This document shows positions 51,900 to 61,563 of a stretch of 64,000 bases of DNA, in pieces. The DNA is from Archivesica marissinica. Taxonomy: Eukaryota > Mollusca > Bivalvia > Venerida > Vesicomyidae. Both the position numbers and the translations under genes were made by a program. Numbering within the stretch: position 1 is the stretch's first letter; the number at the start of each line of letters is the position of its first letter. The notes below the pieces were generated by a model, which made no database searches, was not told where the DNA came from, and was given only the letters and a program-made list of their open reading frames with translations. The stretch is from assembly GCA_014843695.1 (NCBI GenBank), contig CM026386.1:11163814-11227813 (forward strand), written 5' to 3'.

Positions 51900-52045
51900 A
51901 CGTCACACTCGTGTACATCCATACACACCCATGCACGTCACACTCGTGTACATCCATACACACCCATGCACACCACACTCGTGTACATCCATACATACCC
52001 ATGTACGTCACACTCGTGTACATCCATACACATCCATACAGTGTT
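51900..52045. repeat. 35-bp satellite, continuation after the SINE (4 copies)
   Basis: Four further units of the same 35-bp repeat, ending in a degraded CATACACATCCATACAG. The array therefore spanned this site before the SINE split it. Confidence 0.93.
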
Positions 52046-52153
52046 CTTCCTGTCATTATTATATATATACTAGTAGATACATTTACCTAACATTAAACAT
52101 GATGCTTCTCGGTAGGTGGTCATACATCGGTTTATTCACTTCTTCCATTACAG

Positions 52154-52260
52154 GGAACCACCCTTCTCATTGACAGAAGAGACGTCCACGGGAATATACA
52201 ACTGGCTGACCTGTAACATTAGCAAACTGCCCAACATCGGACTCATGGACGGTTTTCTTG
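52154..52260 (+). CDS. Carbohydrate sulfotransferase (gene 2), middle exon
   Basis: Exon between acceptor CCATTACAG and donor TTG|GTATGT. Its first base completes the arginine codon split after 46402; it then reads EPPFSLTEETSTGIYNWLTC and NISKLPNIGLMDGFL, leaving one base (G) that joins AT of the exon at 57189 to make an aspartate codon. Phase agreement at both ends is strong evidence that these three exons belong together. NIS is a possible N-glycosylation site. The segment corresponds to the variable region between the two PAPS-binding motifs, so it has no catalytic motif of its own. Confidence 0.85.
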
Positions 52261-52518
52261 GTATGTTCATTAAACGAAACAATAAAGATGGTTTTATTTT
52301 TCGGAATATTGATACATCGTATAACAAACACATCATGTGACCCCGCTGTAGTCATCATCATCAGCCTTCAATTTGATATTAAAAACAGTTATCTTGGTAT
52401 CATGTATTTTCGAAGAAATATGTTTGTGTTTACTTGCACGACCGGCTAATGTCACACCAGAATAACATTGTTATGATGATGTTCACAGCATGACGTTTAT
52501 TGACCTGTGTTACCTCAT

Positions 52519-55500
52519 CCCTACGATGTGTTTTACGTGTATTTATCGTCGCTACCGGTTGCCCATATGAGCGACGCCTACGGTGTGTTTTACGTTTATT
52601 TATCGTCGCTAGCGGTTGCCCATATGAGCGACGCCTACGGTGTGTTTTACGTTTATTTATCGTCGCCATCGGTTGCCCATATGAGCGACGCCTACGGTGT
52701 GTTTTAAGTTTATTTATCGTCGCTAGCGGTTGCCCATATGAGCGACGCCTACGGTGTGTTTTACGTTTATTTATCGTCGCTAGCGGTTGCCCATATGAGC
52801 GACGCCTACGGTGTGTTTTACGTTTATTTATCGTCGCCATCGGTTGCCCATATGAGCGACGCCTACGGTGTGTTTTAAGTTTATTTATCGTCGCTAGCGG
52901 TTGCCCATATGAGCGACGCCTACGGTGTGTTTTACGTTTATTTATCGTCGCTAGCGGTTGCCCATATGGGCGACGCCTACGGTGTGTTTTACGTTTATTT
53001 ATCGTCGCTAGCGGTTGCCCATATGAGCGATGCCTACGGTGTGTTTTACGTTTATTTATCGTCGCTAGCGGTTGCCCATATGAGCGATGCCTACGGTGTG
53101 TTTTACGTTTATTTATCGTCGCTAGCGGTTGCCCATATGAGCGACGCCTACGGTGTGTTTTACGTTTATTTATCGTCGCTAGCGGTTGCCCATATGAGCG
53201 ATGCCTACGGTGTGTTTTACGTTTATTTATCGTCGCCATCGGTTGCCCATATGAGCGATGACTACGGTGTGTTTTACGTTTATTTATCGTCGCCATCGGT
53301 TGCCCATATGAGCGACGCCTACGGTGTGTTTTACGTTTATTTATCGTCGCCATCGGTTGCCCATATGAGCGACGCCTACGGTGTGTTTTACGTTTATTTA
53401 TCGTCGCTAGCGGTTGCCCATATGAGCGACGCCTACGGTGTGTTTTACGTTTATTTATCGTCGCTAGCGGTTGCCCATATGAGCGACGCCTACGGTGTGT
53501 TTTACGTTTATTTATCGTCGCTAGCGGTTGCCCATATGAGCGACGCCTACGGTGTGTTTTTACGTTTATTTATTGTCGCTAGCGGTTGCCCATATGAGCG
53601 ATGCCTACGGTGTGTTTTACGTTTATTTATCGTCGCTAGCGGTTGCCCATATGAGCGATGCCTACGGTGTGTTTTACGTTTATTTATCGTCGCTAGCGGT
53701 TGCCCATATGAGCGATGCCTACGGTGTGTTTTACGTTTATTTATCGTCGCTAGCGGTTGCCCATATGAGCGATGCCTACGGTGTGTTCTACGTTTATTTA
53801 TCTCGTCGCTAGCGGTTGCCCATATGAGCGACGCCTACGGTGTGTTTTACTTTTATTTATCGTCGCTAGCGGTTGCCCATATGAGCGATGCCTACGGTGT
53901 GTTTTACTTTATTTATCGTCGCCATCGGTTGCCCATATGAGCGATGCCTACGGTGTGTTTTACGTTTATTTATCGTCGCCATCGGTTGCCCATATGAGCG
54001 ACGCCTACGGTGTGTTTTACGTTTATTTATCGTCGCTAGCGGTTGACCATATGAGCGATGCCTACGGTGTGTTTTACGTTTATTTATCGTCGCTAGCGGT
54101 TGCCCATATGAGCGACGCCTACGGTGTGTTTTACGTTTATTTATCGTCGCCATCGGTTGCCCATATGAGCGACGCCTACGGTGTGTTTTACGTTTATTTA
54201 TCGTCGCTAGCGGTTGCCCATATCAGCGATGACTACGGTGTGTTTTACGTTTATTTATCGTCGCCATCGGTTGCCCATATGAGCGACGCCTATGGTGTGT
54301 TTTACGTTTATTTATCGTCGCCATCGGTTGCCCATATGAGCGACGCCTACGGTGTGTTTTACGTTTATTTATCGTCGCTAGCGGTTGCCCATATGAGCGA
54401 CGCCTACGGTGTGTTTTACGTTTATTTATCGTGGCTAGCGGTTGCCCATATGAGCGATGCCTACGATGTGTTTTACGTTTATTTATCGTCGATATCGGTT
54501 GCCCATATGAGCGACGCTTACGGTGTGTTTTACGTTTATTTATCGTCGCCATCGGTTGCCCATATGAGCGACGCCTACGGTGTGTTTTAAGTTTATTTAT
54601 CGTCGCTAGCGGTTGCCCATATGAGCGACGCCTACTGTGTGTTTTACGTTTATTTATCGTCGCTAGCGGTTGCCCATATGAGCGATGCCTACGGTGTGTT
54701 TTACGTTTATATATCGTCGCCATCGGTTGCCCATATGAGCGACGCCTACGGTGTGTTTTAAGTTTATTTATCGTCGCTAGCGGTTGCCCATATGAGCGAC
54801 GCCTACGGTGTGTTTTACGTTTATGTATCGTCGCTAGCGGTTGCCCATATGAGCGATGCCTACGGTGTGTTTTGCGTTTATTTATCGTCGCCATCGGTTG
54901 CCCATATGAGCGACGCCTACGGTGTGTTTTACGTTTATTTATCGTCGCCATCGGTTGCCCATATGAGCGACGCCTACGGTGTGTTTTACGTTTATTTATC
55001 GTCGCTAGCGGTTGCCCATATGAGCGATGCCTACGGTGTGTTTTGCGTTTATTTATCCTCGCCATCGGTTGCCCATATGAGCGACGCCTACGGTGTGTTT
55101 TACGTTTATTTATCGTCGCCATCGGTTGCCCATATGAGCGAGGCCTACGGTGTGTTTTACGTTTATTTATCGTCGCCATCGGTTGCCCATATGAGCGACG
55201 CCTACGGTGTGTTTTACGTTTATTTATCGTCGCCATCGGTTGCCCATATGAGCGACGCCTACGGTGTGTTTTACGTTTATTTATCGTCGCTAGCGGTTGC
55301 CCATATGAGCGACGCCTACTTGGTGTATTTTACGTTTATTTATCGTCGCTAGCGGTTGCCCATATGAGCGATGCCTACGGTGTGTTTTACGTTTATTTAT
55401 CGTCGATATCGGTTGCCCATATGAGCGACGCCTACGGTGTGTTTTACGTTTATTTATCGTCGCCATCGGTTGCCCATATGAGCGACGCCTACGGTGTGTT

Positions 55501-56295
55501 TTAAGTTTATTTATCGTCGCTAGCGGTTGCCCATATGAGCGACGCCTACTGTGTGTTTTACGTTTATTTATCGTCGCTAGCGGTTGACCATATGAGCGAT
55601 GCCTACGGTGTGTTTTACGTTTATTTATCGTCGCCATCGGTTGCCCATATGAGCGACGCCTACGGTGTGTTTTAAGTTTATTTATCGTCGCTAGCGGTTG
55701 CCCATATGAGCGACGCCTACGGTGTGTTTTACGTTTATTTATCGTCGCTAGCGGTTGCCCATATGAGCGATGCCTACGGTGTGTTTTAAGTTTATTTATC
55801 GTCGCCATCGGTTGCCCATATGAGCGACGCCTACAGTGTGTTTTAAGTTTATTTATCGTCGCTAGCGGTTGCCCATATGAGCGAAGCTACGGTGTGTTTT
55901 ACGTTTATTTATCGTCGCTAGCGGTTGCCCATATGAGCGACGCCTACGGTGTGTTTTACGTTTATTTATCGTCGCTAGCGGTTGCCCATATGAGCGATGC
56001 CTACGGTGTGTTTTACGTTTATTTATCGTCGCCATCGGTTGCCCATATGAGCGACGCCTACGGTGTGTTTTAAGTTTATTTATCGTCGCTAGCGGTTGCC
56101 CATATGAGCGACGCCTACGGTGTGTTTTACGTTTATTTATCATCGCTAGCGGTTGCCCATATGAGCGATGCCTACGGTGTGTTTTACGTTTATTTATCGT
56201 CGCTAGCGGTTGCCCATATGAGCGACGCCTACGGTGTGTTTTACGTTTATTTATCGTCGCTAGCGGTTGCCCATATGAGCGACGCCTACGGTTTG
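52519..56295. repeat. 57-bp satellite derived from a SINE 3' end (about 66 copies)
   Basis: Unit of 57 bp: GACGCCTACGGTGTGTTTTA, CGTTTATTTATCGTCGCTAG, CGGTTGCCCATATGAGC. Subtypes carry TAGCGG or CATCGG, GACGCC or GATGCC, and TTTTACG or TTTTAAG. The leftmost unit (52519-52570) keeps TACCGG, as in the solitary SINE copies at 45660 and 57930. Since 57 is 19 codons, frames stay open as 19-residue repeats on both strands, giving long ORFs that are not genes. The unit equals the SINE 3' segment plus flanking target sequence. Confidence 0.96.
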
Positions 56296-56581
56296 TTTTT
56301 TTACGTTTATTTATCGTCGCTACCGGTTGCCCATATGAGCGACGCCTCCTGAAGAGATTAGTTATTTTAGATTTTGGAGGATAGTGCATGATACAGACAG
56401 AGACCCATTCCAGAATCTCCTCTGGTTCTTTTACGTGCACGGTGTAAAGCACCGACACGAGACCTCGGTTTAACGTCCAATCTGAAAGACTGTTAATTTA
56501 TTAGGGTCAGACGGGGGATCGAACCTGCGATCCCTGGATTACCAGTCCAGCGTGTTACCACTGGACTACAGATCCGTCTGT
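56296..56581 (-). mobile_element. tRNA-derived SINE (MetaSINE-like) at the right end of the 57-bp array
   Basis: The minus-strand head has A box TAGTCCAGTGG (56568-56558) and B box GGTTCGATCCCC (56525-56514), the latter a better match to the consensus than in the copy at 45624. The body AAACCGAGGTCTCGTGTCGG and the 3' segment (CGTTTATTTATCGTCGCTAC on plus) match the other copies. The 15-bp GACGCCTACGGTTTG stands at 56281-56295 and 56582-56596, an intact target-site duplication. The last repeat unit of the array and the SINE share the segment up to GAGCGACGCCT. Confidence 0.88.
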
Positions 56582-56596
56582 GACGCCTACGGTTTG

Positions 56597-57188
56597 CACA
56601 AATCTACATATATAGTACATCGAGCTCTACTACCCCGAGTTGCGCATGCGCAATATGTCTGCAATGCTCTATGCGGATCGTCCACTATCCAATATAGACG
56701 TGCAATCAATAAGCAACATATTGTGTCCATAAAGAAAAAAGTTCGCAATATGGAACTCATTTTGCCGTTTTTAAACGAAATATGGACGTTTGGTTGACTT
56801 ACAACCTTGAGCAAACTCTAACATTTCTGACAGTGGACGACTGCCTAATTTATAATAAATGCGGGGTTATGTACGTATGTTGATACTCGTGACACTCTCG
56901 TTGTGTTAGAATGTGTCAATGTGACCCGCTCCCTCGTTAATTACAAACTAAACAACAATTTCATATGTGTACATATGGGTGATATTAGAATGTGTCAAAG
57001 ATAAACAAAATCACAAATACACACAAAGCGCAGTGATCCCAATTTTTGCAAATGTGAGCACGCTCTCAAGCACCATTACTTACCCCCCCCCCCCCCCACA
57101 CACACACACATTGCCAACTCTTGGAACCGCACACATACCCGTTAATATTAAATGCAAATATACAATTATATAAATATCTTCATTTCAG
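56597..57188. other. Right part of intron 2, simple repeats only
   Basis: Apart from a C homopolymer run (57083-57097) followed by a CA run (57097-57110), no repeat, RNA gene or recognisable exon is seen. It closes with the acceptor CTTCATTTCAG used by the last exon. Confidence 0.5.
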
Positions 57189-57841
57189 ATAAAGGAATAA
57201 AAACTAGAATGTTTCGACGGTGTATAAATTCCCGGAATCAGAAGAACGTGCTTAACGATACGGTGCGCATGTGCGCGAGCCAACTTCAGGGCACCTGTCA
57301 AAAATCACCGATTCGGATACTAAAGACAATTCGGACAAAGTTAGGCAGCATAAAACATTTATTGGACGAGTTGCCAACTTTAAAAATAATTCACCTTATG
57401 CGGGATCCACGGGCAACACTATTTTCACAGGCTAAGTTAGGAATGTGTCGTGAAAAATTCAATGGCTTGCACGGTTGTACCAACGCATTATGTACACGCC
57501 TAGAAGACGACGCCTTGGCGAAAGATAGATTACTTCATAGGTACACGGGTAGGATATTGCCTGTAATTTATAAAGACCTTGCAAATAATCCAATAGAAAC
57601 TGCAAAGAAAATGTACGAATTTATAGGAGCTAAATTTACCTTAGAGGCAGAAAACTACATTTACAATATAACAATGGCCGGAAATCCGAATAATTGTGCA
57701 ATATGTACAACACGTACAAACTCCTCTGAACACGTGGACTCGTGGAAACAGACAATGAACCCGGAGTTTATAAACATTGTAAATGAAAGATGCAATTATA
57801 TTATAAAACGCTACGGCTTTGATCTGTTTCCAGCTATGTGA
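57189..57841 (+). CDS. Carbohydrate sulfotransferase (gene 2), last exon: catalytic C-terminal domain
   Basis: Encodes the final 217 residues. CQKSPIRILKTIRTKLG matches the conserved IKTxR block, and LKIIHLMRDPRATLFSQ contains the 3'-phosphate-binding motif (RDPRA). LCTRLEDDALAKDRLL and GRILPVIYKDLANNPIETAK match the conserved C-terminal helices of the family, and DSWKQTMNPEFINIVNERC with YGFDLFPAM closes the domain before TGA. Sequons are NDT, NIT and NSS. All motifs needed for a PAPS-dependent Golgi sulfotransferase of the CHST1/3 type are intact once joined to the exons at 46201 and 52154; substrate (GlcNAc or GalNAc 6-O position) cannot be told from sequence. No frameshift is present, so this gene looks functional. 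AATAAT follows the stop, but no canonical AATAAA is seen before the SINE at 57903. Confidence 0.93.
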
Positions 57842-57902
57842 TGCAATAATATGTTTTACTTTAACCTGACATAATCTCTTCTCAGTGTTACTGCTAATCT
57901 TG

Positions 57903-58179
57903 TTTGTTTTACGTTTATTCGTCGTCGCTACCGGTTGCCCATATGAGCGACGTCTCCTGAAGAGATCAGTCATTTTAGATTTGTGGAGGATAGTGCAATG
58001 ATACAGACTGAGACCCATTCCAGAGCCTCCTCTGGTTCTTTTACGTGCACGGTGTACAGCACCGACACGAGACCTCGGTTTAAAGTCCCATCTGAAAGAC
58101 TGTTAATTTTATTAGAGTCAGACGGGGGATCGAGCCTGCGATCCCTGGATTACCAGTCCAACGTGTTACCACTGGACTC
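57903..58179 (-). mobile_element. tRNA-derived SINE (MetaSINE-like), 5' end fused to another tRNA-like sequence
   Basis: Carries the same body (AAACCGAGGTCTCGTGTCGG) and 3' segment as the copies at 45624 and 56296, with the single-copy form TCGCTACCGGTTGCCCATAT. Its head is intact through the B box GGCTCGATCCCC but breaks at the A box (58179). There the plus strand continues with TCAGTCGATAGAGCGTTTTC and ends CTTCGGTTCTCACCC, itself tRNA-like in the opposite orientation. The element lies 60 bp beyond the sulfotransferase stop codon, so it may be part of the 3' UTR. Confidence 0.75.
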
Positions 58180-58270
58180 AGTCGATAGAGCGTTTTCTCT
58201 GTAAGCGAAAGGTCTTCGGTTCTCACCCATTGACATTTTATTTATTTTAATTGAATGATTGTTTATATAA

Positions 58271-58461
58271 TCTACATCCGTTATGTCGAATTCCGTCGGA
58301 CCGAACAAAATACTTCGACATAACCGAAGTTTGACTTAACGAAATTCGATATAAACAGAGCCAGTTATATATAAAATGATAGTGCCTGAAACGGAACGTT
58401 GATCCGACTTTGAGATAACCGGATAATTCGACATAACCGACTCTGACATAACGAATGTAGA
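58271..58461. mobile_element. MITE with TIR TCTACATYCGTTATGTC
   Basis: TCTACATCCGTTATGTC at the left end and its near-perfect reverse complement GACATAACGAATGTAGA at the right (58445-58461). Inside are several inverted TTCGACATAACCGA-type repeats. About 190 bp long, no coding capacity. Superfamily not assigned. Confidence 0.7.
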
Positions 58462-58661
58462 CTGTAATTGGTTGTTCGTATATCTTTGTTTGAAAGAATG
58501 ATACCTACGATATTAGTAATTTTATTGTTTAACTTCAGTTTCCCAGAACTATTTTATTGTTTAACGTTAGTTTCCCAGAACTATTTTATTGTTTAACTTT
58601 ACTATTTTAGAGTGGCTTTGTACATGTATTTTATGTATTTATTGTTAAATTGTATGTTTTA

Positions 58662-58663
<2 letters not shown>

Positions 58664-58692
<29 letters not shown>

Positions 58693-58758
58693 TGTATGTA
58701 TGTATGTATGTATGTATGTATGTATGTATGTATGTATGTATGTATGTATGTATGTATA
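58664..58758. repeat. (ATGT)n microsatellite, about 24 units
   Basis: Uninterrupted tetranucleotide run following AATATG. Likely polymorphic in length. Confidence 0.98.
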
Positions 58759-58892
58759 ATAAATATGACCAACTTCTATACATGTTAGCATGTACACGAG
58801 TGTGGAATGATGCCATAATATGATTGAAAACAGACGGACCGGACCCTACCTCGCTGATAACCTTTTCTCTATTCCGATCAGTATTTTACATC

Positions 58893-59080
58893 TACAGTCA
58901 AACATGTGTTAGTGGTCACCTCTATTAAGCAGCCAACCTGCATTAATCAGCCTGTTTAAAGATTCCTAATATGTTGTTTTATTATACATTTGACCTCTAT
59001 TAAGCAGCCACCTGTGTTAAGCAGCCACTTTCTGTGATTCCCTAGGCTGGCTGCTTAAGGCAGGTGTACACCTGACTGTA
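58893..59080. mobile_element. MITE-like element with TACAGTCA termini and internal TTAAGCAGCC repeats
   Basis: Begins TACAGTCAAACATGTGTT and ends with the reverse complement pattern TGACTGTA. Inside are direct and inverted copies of CTCTATTAAGCAGCCA and GGCTGCTTAA. A 50-bp piece of it (TTATTATACATTTGACCTCT onward, 58979-59028) is repeated at 60049-60098. Confidence 0.6.
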
Positions 59081-59307
59081 TATACAAGAGTGTATATAGA
59101 AATTTGAATAAAACTTTCAAATATAACTGTGTTAATGTCACTTATAATGGTTTGTAAGCCAATTAGCCTTCCAACATATCTGGGATAGTGCATAAGAGTA
59201 GTTTCCCTTACACGCCCGTACAGAGCAATGGAGTAGTTCCCTTTGGCAGCGAAGGCAACACAATTTGACCACATACCATAGATCTACAATGATAGACCTG
59301 GAGGAGA

Positions 59308-60050
59308 ACAGGTGTGTAGCTAACAGTGTAGCTAACAGGAACAGGTGTGTAGCTAACAGGAACAGGTGTGTAGCTAACAGGAACAGGTGTGTAGCTAACA
59401 GGAACAGGTGTGTAGCTAGCAGGAACAGGTGTGTAGCTAACAGGAACAGGTGTGTAGCTAACAGGAACAGGTGTGTAGCTAACAGTGTAGCTAGCAGGAA
59501 CAGGTGTGTAGCTAACAGGAACAGGTGTGTAGCTAACAGGAACAGGTGTGTAGCTAACAGGAACAGGTATGTAGCTAACAGTGTAGCTAACAGGAACAGG
59601 TGTGTAGCTAACAGTGTAGCTAGCAGGAACAGGTGTGTAGCTAACAGGAACAGGTATGTAGTTAACAGTGTAGCTAGCAGGAACAGGTGTGTAGCTAATA
59701 GGAACAGGTGTGTAAGCTAACAGGAACAGGTGTGTAGCTAACAGGAACAGGTGTGTAGCTAACAGGAACAGGTGTGTAGCTAACAGGAACAGGTATGTAG
59801 CTAACATGAACAGGTGTGTAGCTAACAGTGTAGCTAGCAGGAACAGGTGTGTAGCTAACAGGAACAGGTATGTAGCTAACAGTGTAGCTAGCAGGAACAG
59901 GTATGTAGCTAACAGGAACAGGTATGTAGCTAACAGTGTAGCTAGCAGGAACAGGTGTGTAGCTAACAGGAACAGGTGTGTAGCTAACAGTGTAGCTAGC
60001 AGGAACAGGTGTGTAGCTAACAGGAACAGGTGTGTAGCTAACAGGAACAT
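59308..60050. repeat. 21-bp minisatellite with 12-bp variant units
   Basis: Unit GCTAACAGGAACAGGTGTGT plus A, mixed with shortened 12-bp units (GCTAACAGTGTA) and CTAGC for CTAAC variants. Because 21 and 12 are multiples of three, frames stay open on both strands (7-residue repeats such as NRNRCVA), giving spurious ORFs of up to 320 codons. Confidence 0.95.
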
Positions 60051-60100
60051 TATTATACATTTGACCTCTATTAAGCAGCCACCTGTGTTAAGCAGCCACA
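60049..60100. repeat. Second copy of the TTAAGCAGCC element fragment
   Basis: Matches 58979-59028 over about 50 bp (TTATTATACATTTGACCTCT, ATTAAGCAGCCACCTGTG, TTAAGCAGCCAC). It directly abuts the right end of the 21-bp array, so the array lies between two direct copies of this sequence. Confidence 0.8.
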
Positions 60101-60472
60101 TTTTGTGAATATAATCAAACTGAATCAACAAATATCCTATAATTTTTTCTATCCCAAATGATTTCAACACCCTCTTTTAATACCTTCAAATATAAACATC
60201 CCTAATATTCCTTAGGCAGACATACATATGATCCTAAACGTAGATTCAATACTATATAACAGTATATATCTTGGTCCAGAGTACCTGTTTTCCCACATCC
60301 CAGAAGTTTCCTATACATTATATGTACATTTCACATATTGAATACAGTTTAAACAGTACCTTCTGCCTAATATTAGAAATACTACTTGTTCCCACTATTC
60401 TATTCATTGTACAGAAATATATATATTTCCACACAATCTCTATAACTCATATCCCATACAATTCCATCAGCG
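60101..60472. other. Intergenic, nothing recognised
   Basis: AT-rich sequence with no tandem structure, no tRNA-like element and only short frames. Confidence 0.4.
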
Positions 60473-61205
60473 TATCCAGGCGCGTAACTGCCTATACGCA
60501 AGTACGCAGTGGCGTCCACATCATTTTCAAAACAAACAAAAATCTTTAAAAAAAACGGAAAACCGCGCGTACGAGCGAGCGAAATGAGTTTCTACTATAC
60601 AGACTAGTAGACTACCTGTGGTAATGTATATAGACTAGAGTAAAATCTGACGTCATCGTACACTGACTAAACTCACTACTCACTAGTGATTGACAATGGA
60701 TTCAATGTCAGAATTTTTTATGAATTTATCATATTTAACTATTAAAATCTCAACCCTCATTTACCAGTACATTAATAATTACAGCGTAGATCTCTATGCA
60801 TGTGCAGTTTGATTGAGTTTAACGCCATCTTTCAACAGTACATTAACAGTGTTCCTGGTAAGCTCCAGTACTAAGCAGTTCTTTGCAAGTAAAAGCACAA
60901 GTATAGGCACAAGCAGATAGATCTACGTACATGTAGATGCACTCCCTTTTCATACACATACCCAGCTAAAGATATGAAACTCAGACGATGCACTGATGTA
61001 CAGTATAGTTCAGACATTTTTACAAATTGCCGCATAAAAAACATACGTTTTCCAAGTGTATTTATTGGAATATAATTAGTTCTTAAAGTCGCCAGAGTGC
61101 ACCAAATGACGTCCAGGTTTTTAAAAAACAGACCCCCTACACCACTCGCACCTTCGGTGCTCGTTTAGAGTCCACATAAATATTGGCTGGGTACGCCCCT
61201 GGTAT
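60473..61205. mobile_element. Possible 730-bp non-autonomous DNA element
   Basis: Left end TATCCAGGCGCGTAACTGCC and right end TGGCTGGGTACGCCCCTGGT, whose reverse complement ACCAGGGGCGTACCCAGCCA, are similar. Internal CAGTGGCGTCCACAT near the left and CTCGCACCTTCGGTGCTCGT near the right are typical of mollusc dispersed elements. No transposase frame. The inverted repeats are imperfect and no target duplication was found, so the limits are tentative. Confidence 0.4.
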
Positions 61206-61325
61206 ATATCCCAATAGTTGTATACTACTAGTAGTCTACTAGTATCTCATCTACTAGTCTACACCTTCCTACTATTCATTGTGCAGAAATACACATCCAG
61301 AACGTAGATTCAATACTATGCTATA

Positions 61326-61552
61326 CTCACACGAAAAATAAAGTGTGCACTTGTTTAGAGGGACAATTTTATACTTATATTCACACGTAGAACAATGTTC
61401 TGATAATTATCAAATTTCAATTAAAAGTAAAACATCGTGTAGCCAATACATTTTTGCACATTTTGATACCAAATTTGCCTATTTATTACTTCTATATATA
61501 AGTATAAAATGTTCTCTCTAACCAAGTGCATACTTTCTTTTTTCGTGTGAGT
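61326..61552. mobile_element. MITE with ~50-bp terminal inverted repeats and TA target site
   Basis: Left end CTCACACGAAAAATAAAGTG, then TGCACTTG and AGAGGGACAATTTTATACT. Right end AGTATAAAATGTTCTCTCTA, CCAAGTGCA and CTTTTTTCGTGTGAG. These are inverted repeats over about 50 bp with a few mismatches, flanked by TATA on both sides, as for Tc1/mariner-type insertion at TA. About 227 bp long and non-coding. Confidence 0.8.
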
Positions 61553-61563
61553 ATAGATTACTA

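Larger units (their letters stand above)
46403..52153 (+). other. Intron 1 of sulfotransferase gene 2, filled by satellite
   Basis: This 5751-bp intron starts GTATGTGTTA and ends TTCCATTACAG. Almost 90 percent of it is the 35-bp array (46740-52045) with an embedded SINE; only about 340 bp at the left and 100 bp at the right are unique. Frames of up to 1731 codons running through it are repeat by-products. Confidence 0.8.
52261..57188 (+). other. Intron 2 of sulfotransferase gene 2, mostly 57-bp satellite
   Basis: This 4928-bp intron starts GTATGTTCAT and ends CTTCATTTCAG. It contains the 57-bp array (52519-56295), a MetaSINE-like element (56296-56581) and about 600 bp of unique DNA before the last exon, with poly-C (57083-57097) and CA (57097-57110) runs about 80 bp from the acceptor. 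Confidence 0.82.

Noticed and set aside
52430..56458. Minus ORFs of basic repeats (INKRKTHRRRRSYGQP) and plus ORFs (YVYLSSLAVAHMSDAYG)
   Set aside because: The 57-bp unit is 19 codons, so frames persist automatically on both strands; the sequence is SINE-derived and intronic.
58176..58235. Plus-strand tRNA gene (TCAGTCGATAGAGCG, GGTTCTCACCC)
   Set aside because: The anticodon stem and acceptor stem do not pair properly and the 5' end is missing; treated as a tRNA-like fragment joined to a SINE.
58631..58816. Minus ORF of THTYIHTYI repeats
   Set aside because: Translation of the ATGT microsatellite.
59208..60170. 320-codon minus ORF and plus NRNRCVA ORFs
   Set aside because: Produced by the 21-bp and 12-bp units, both multiples of three.
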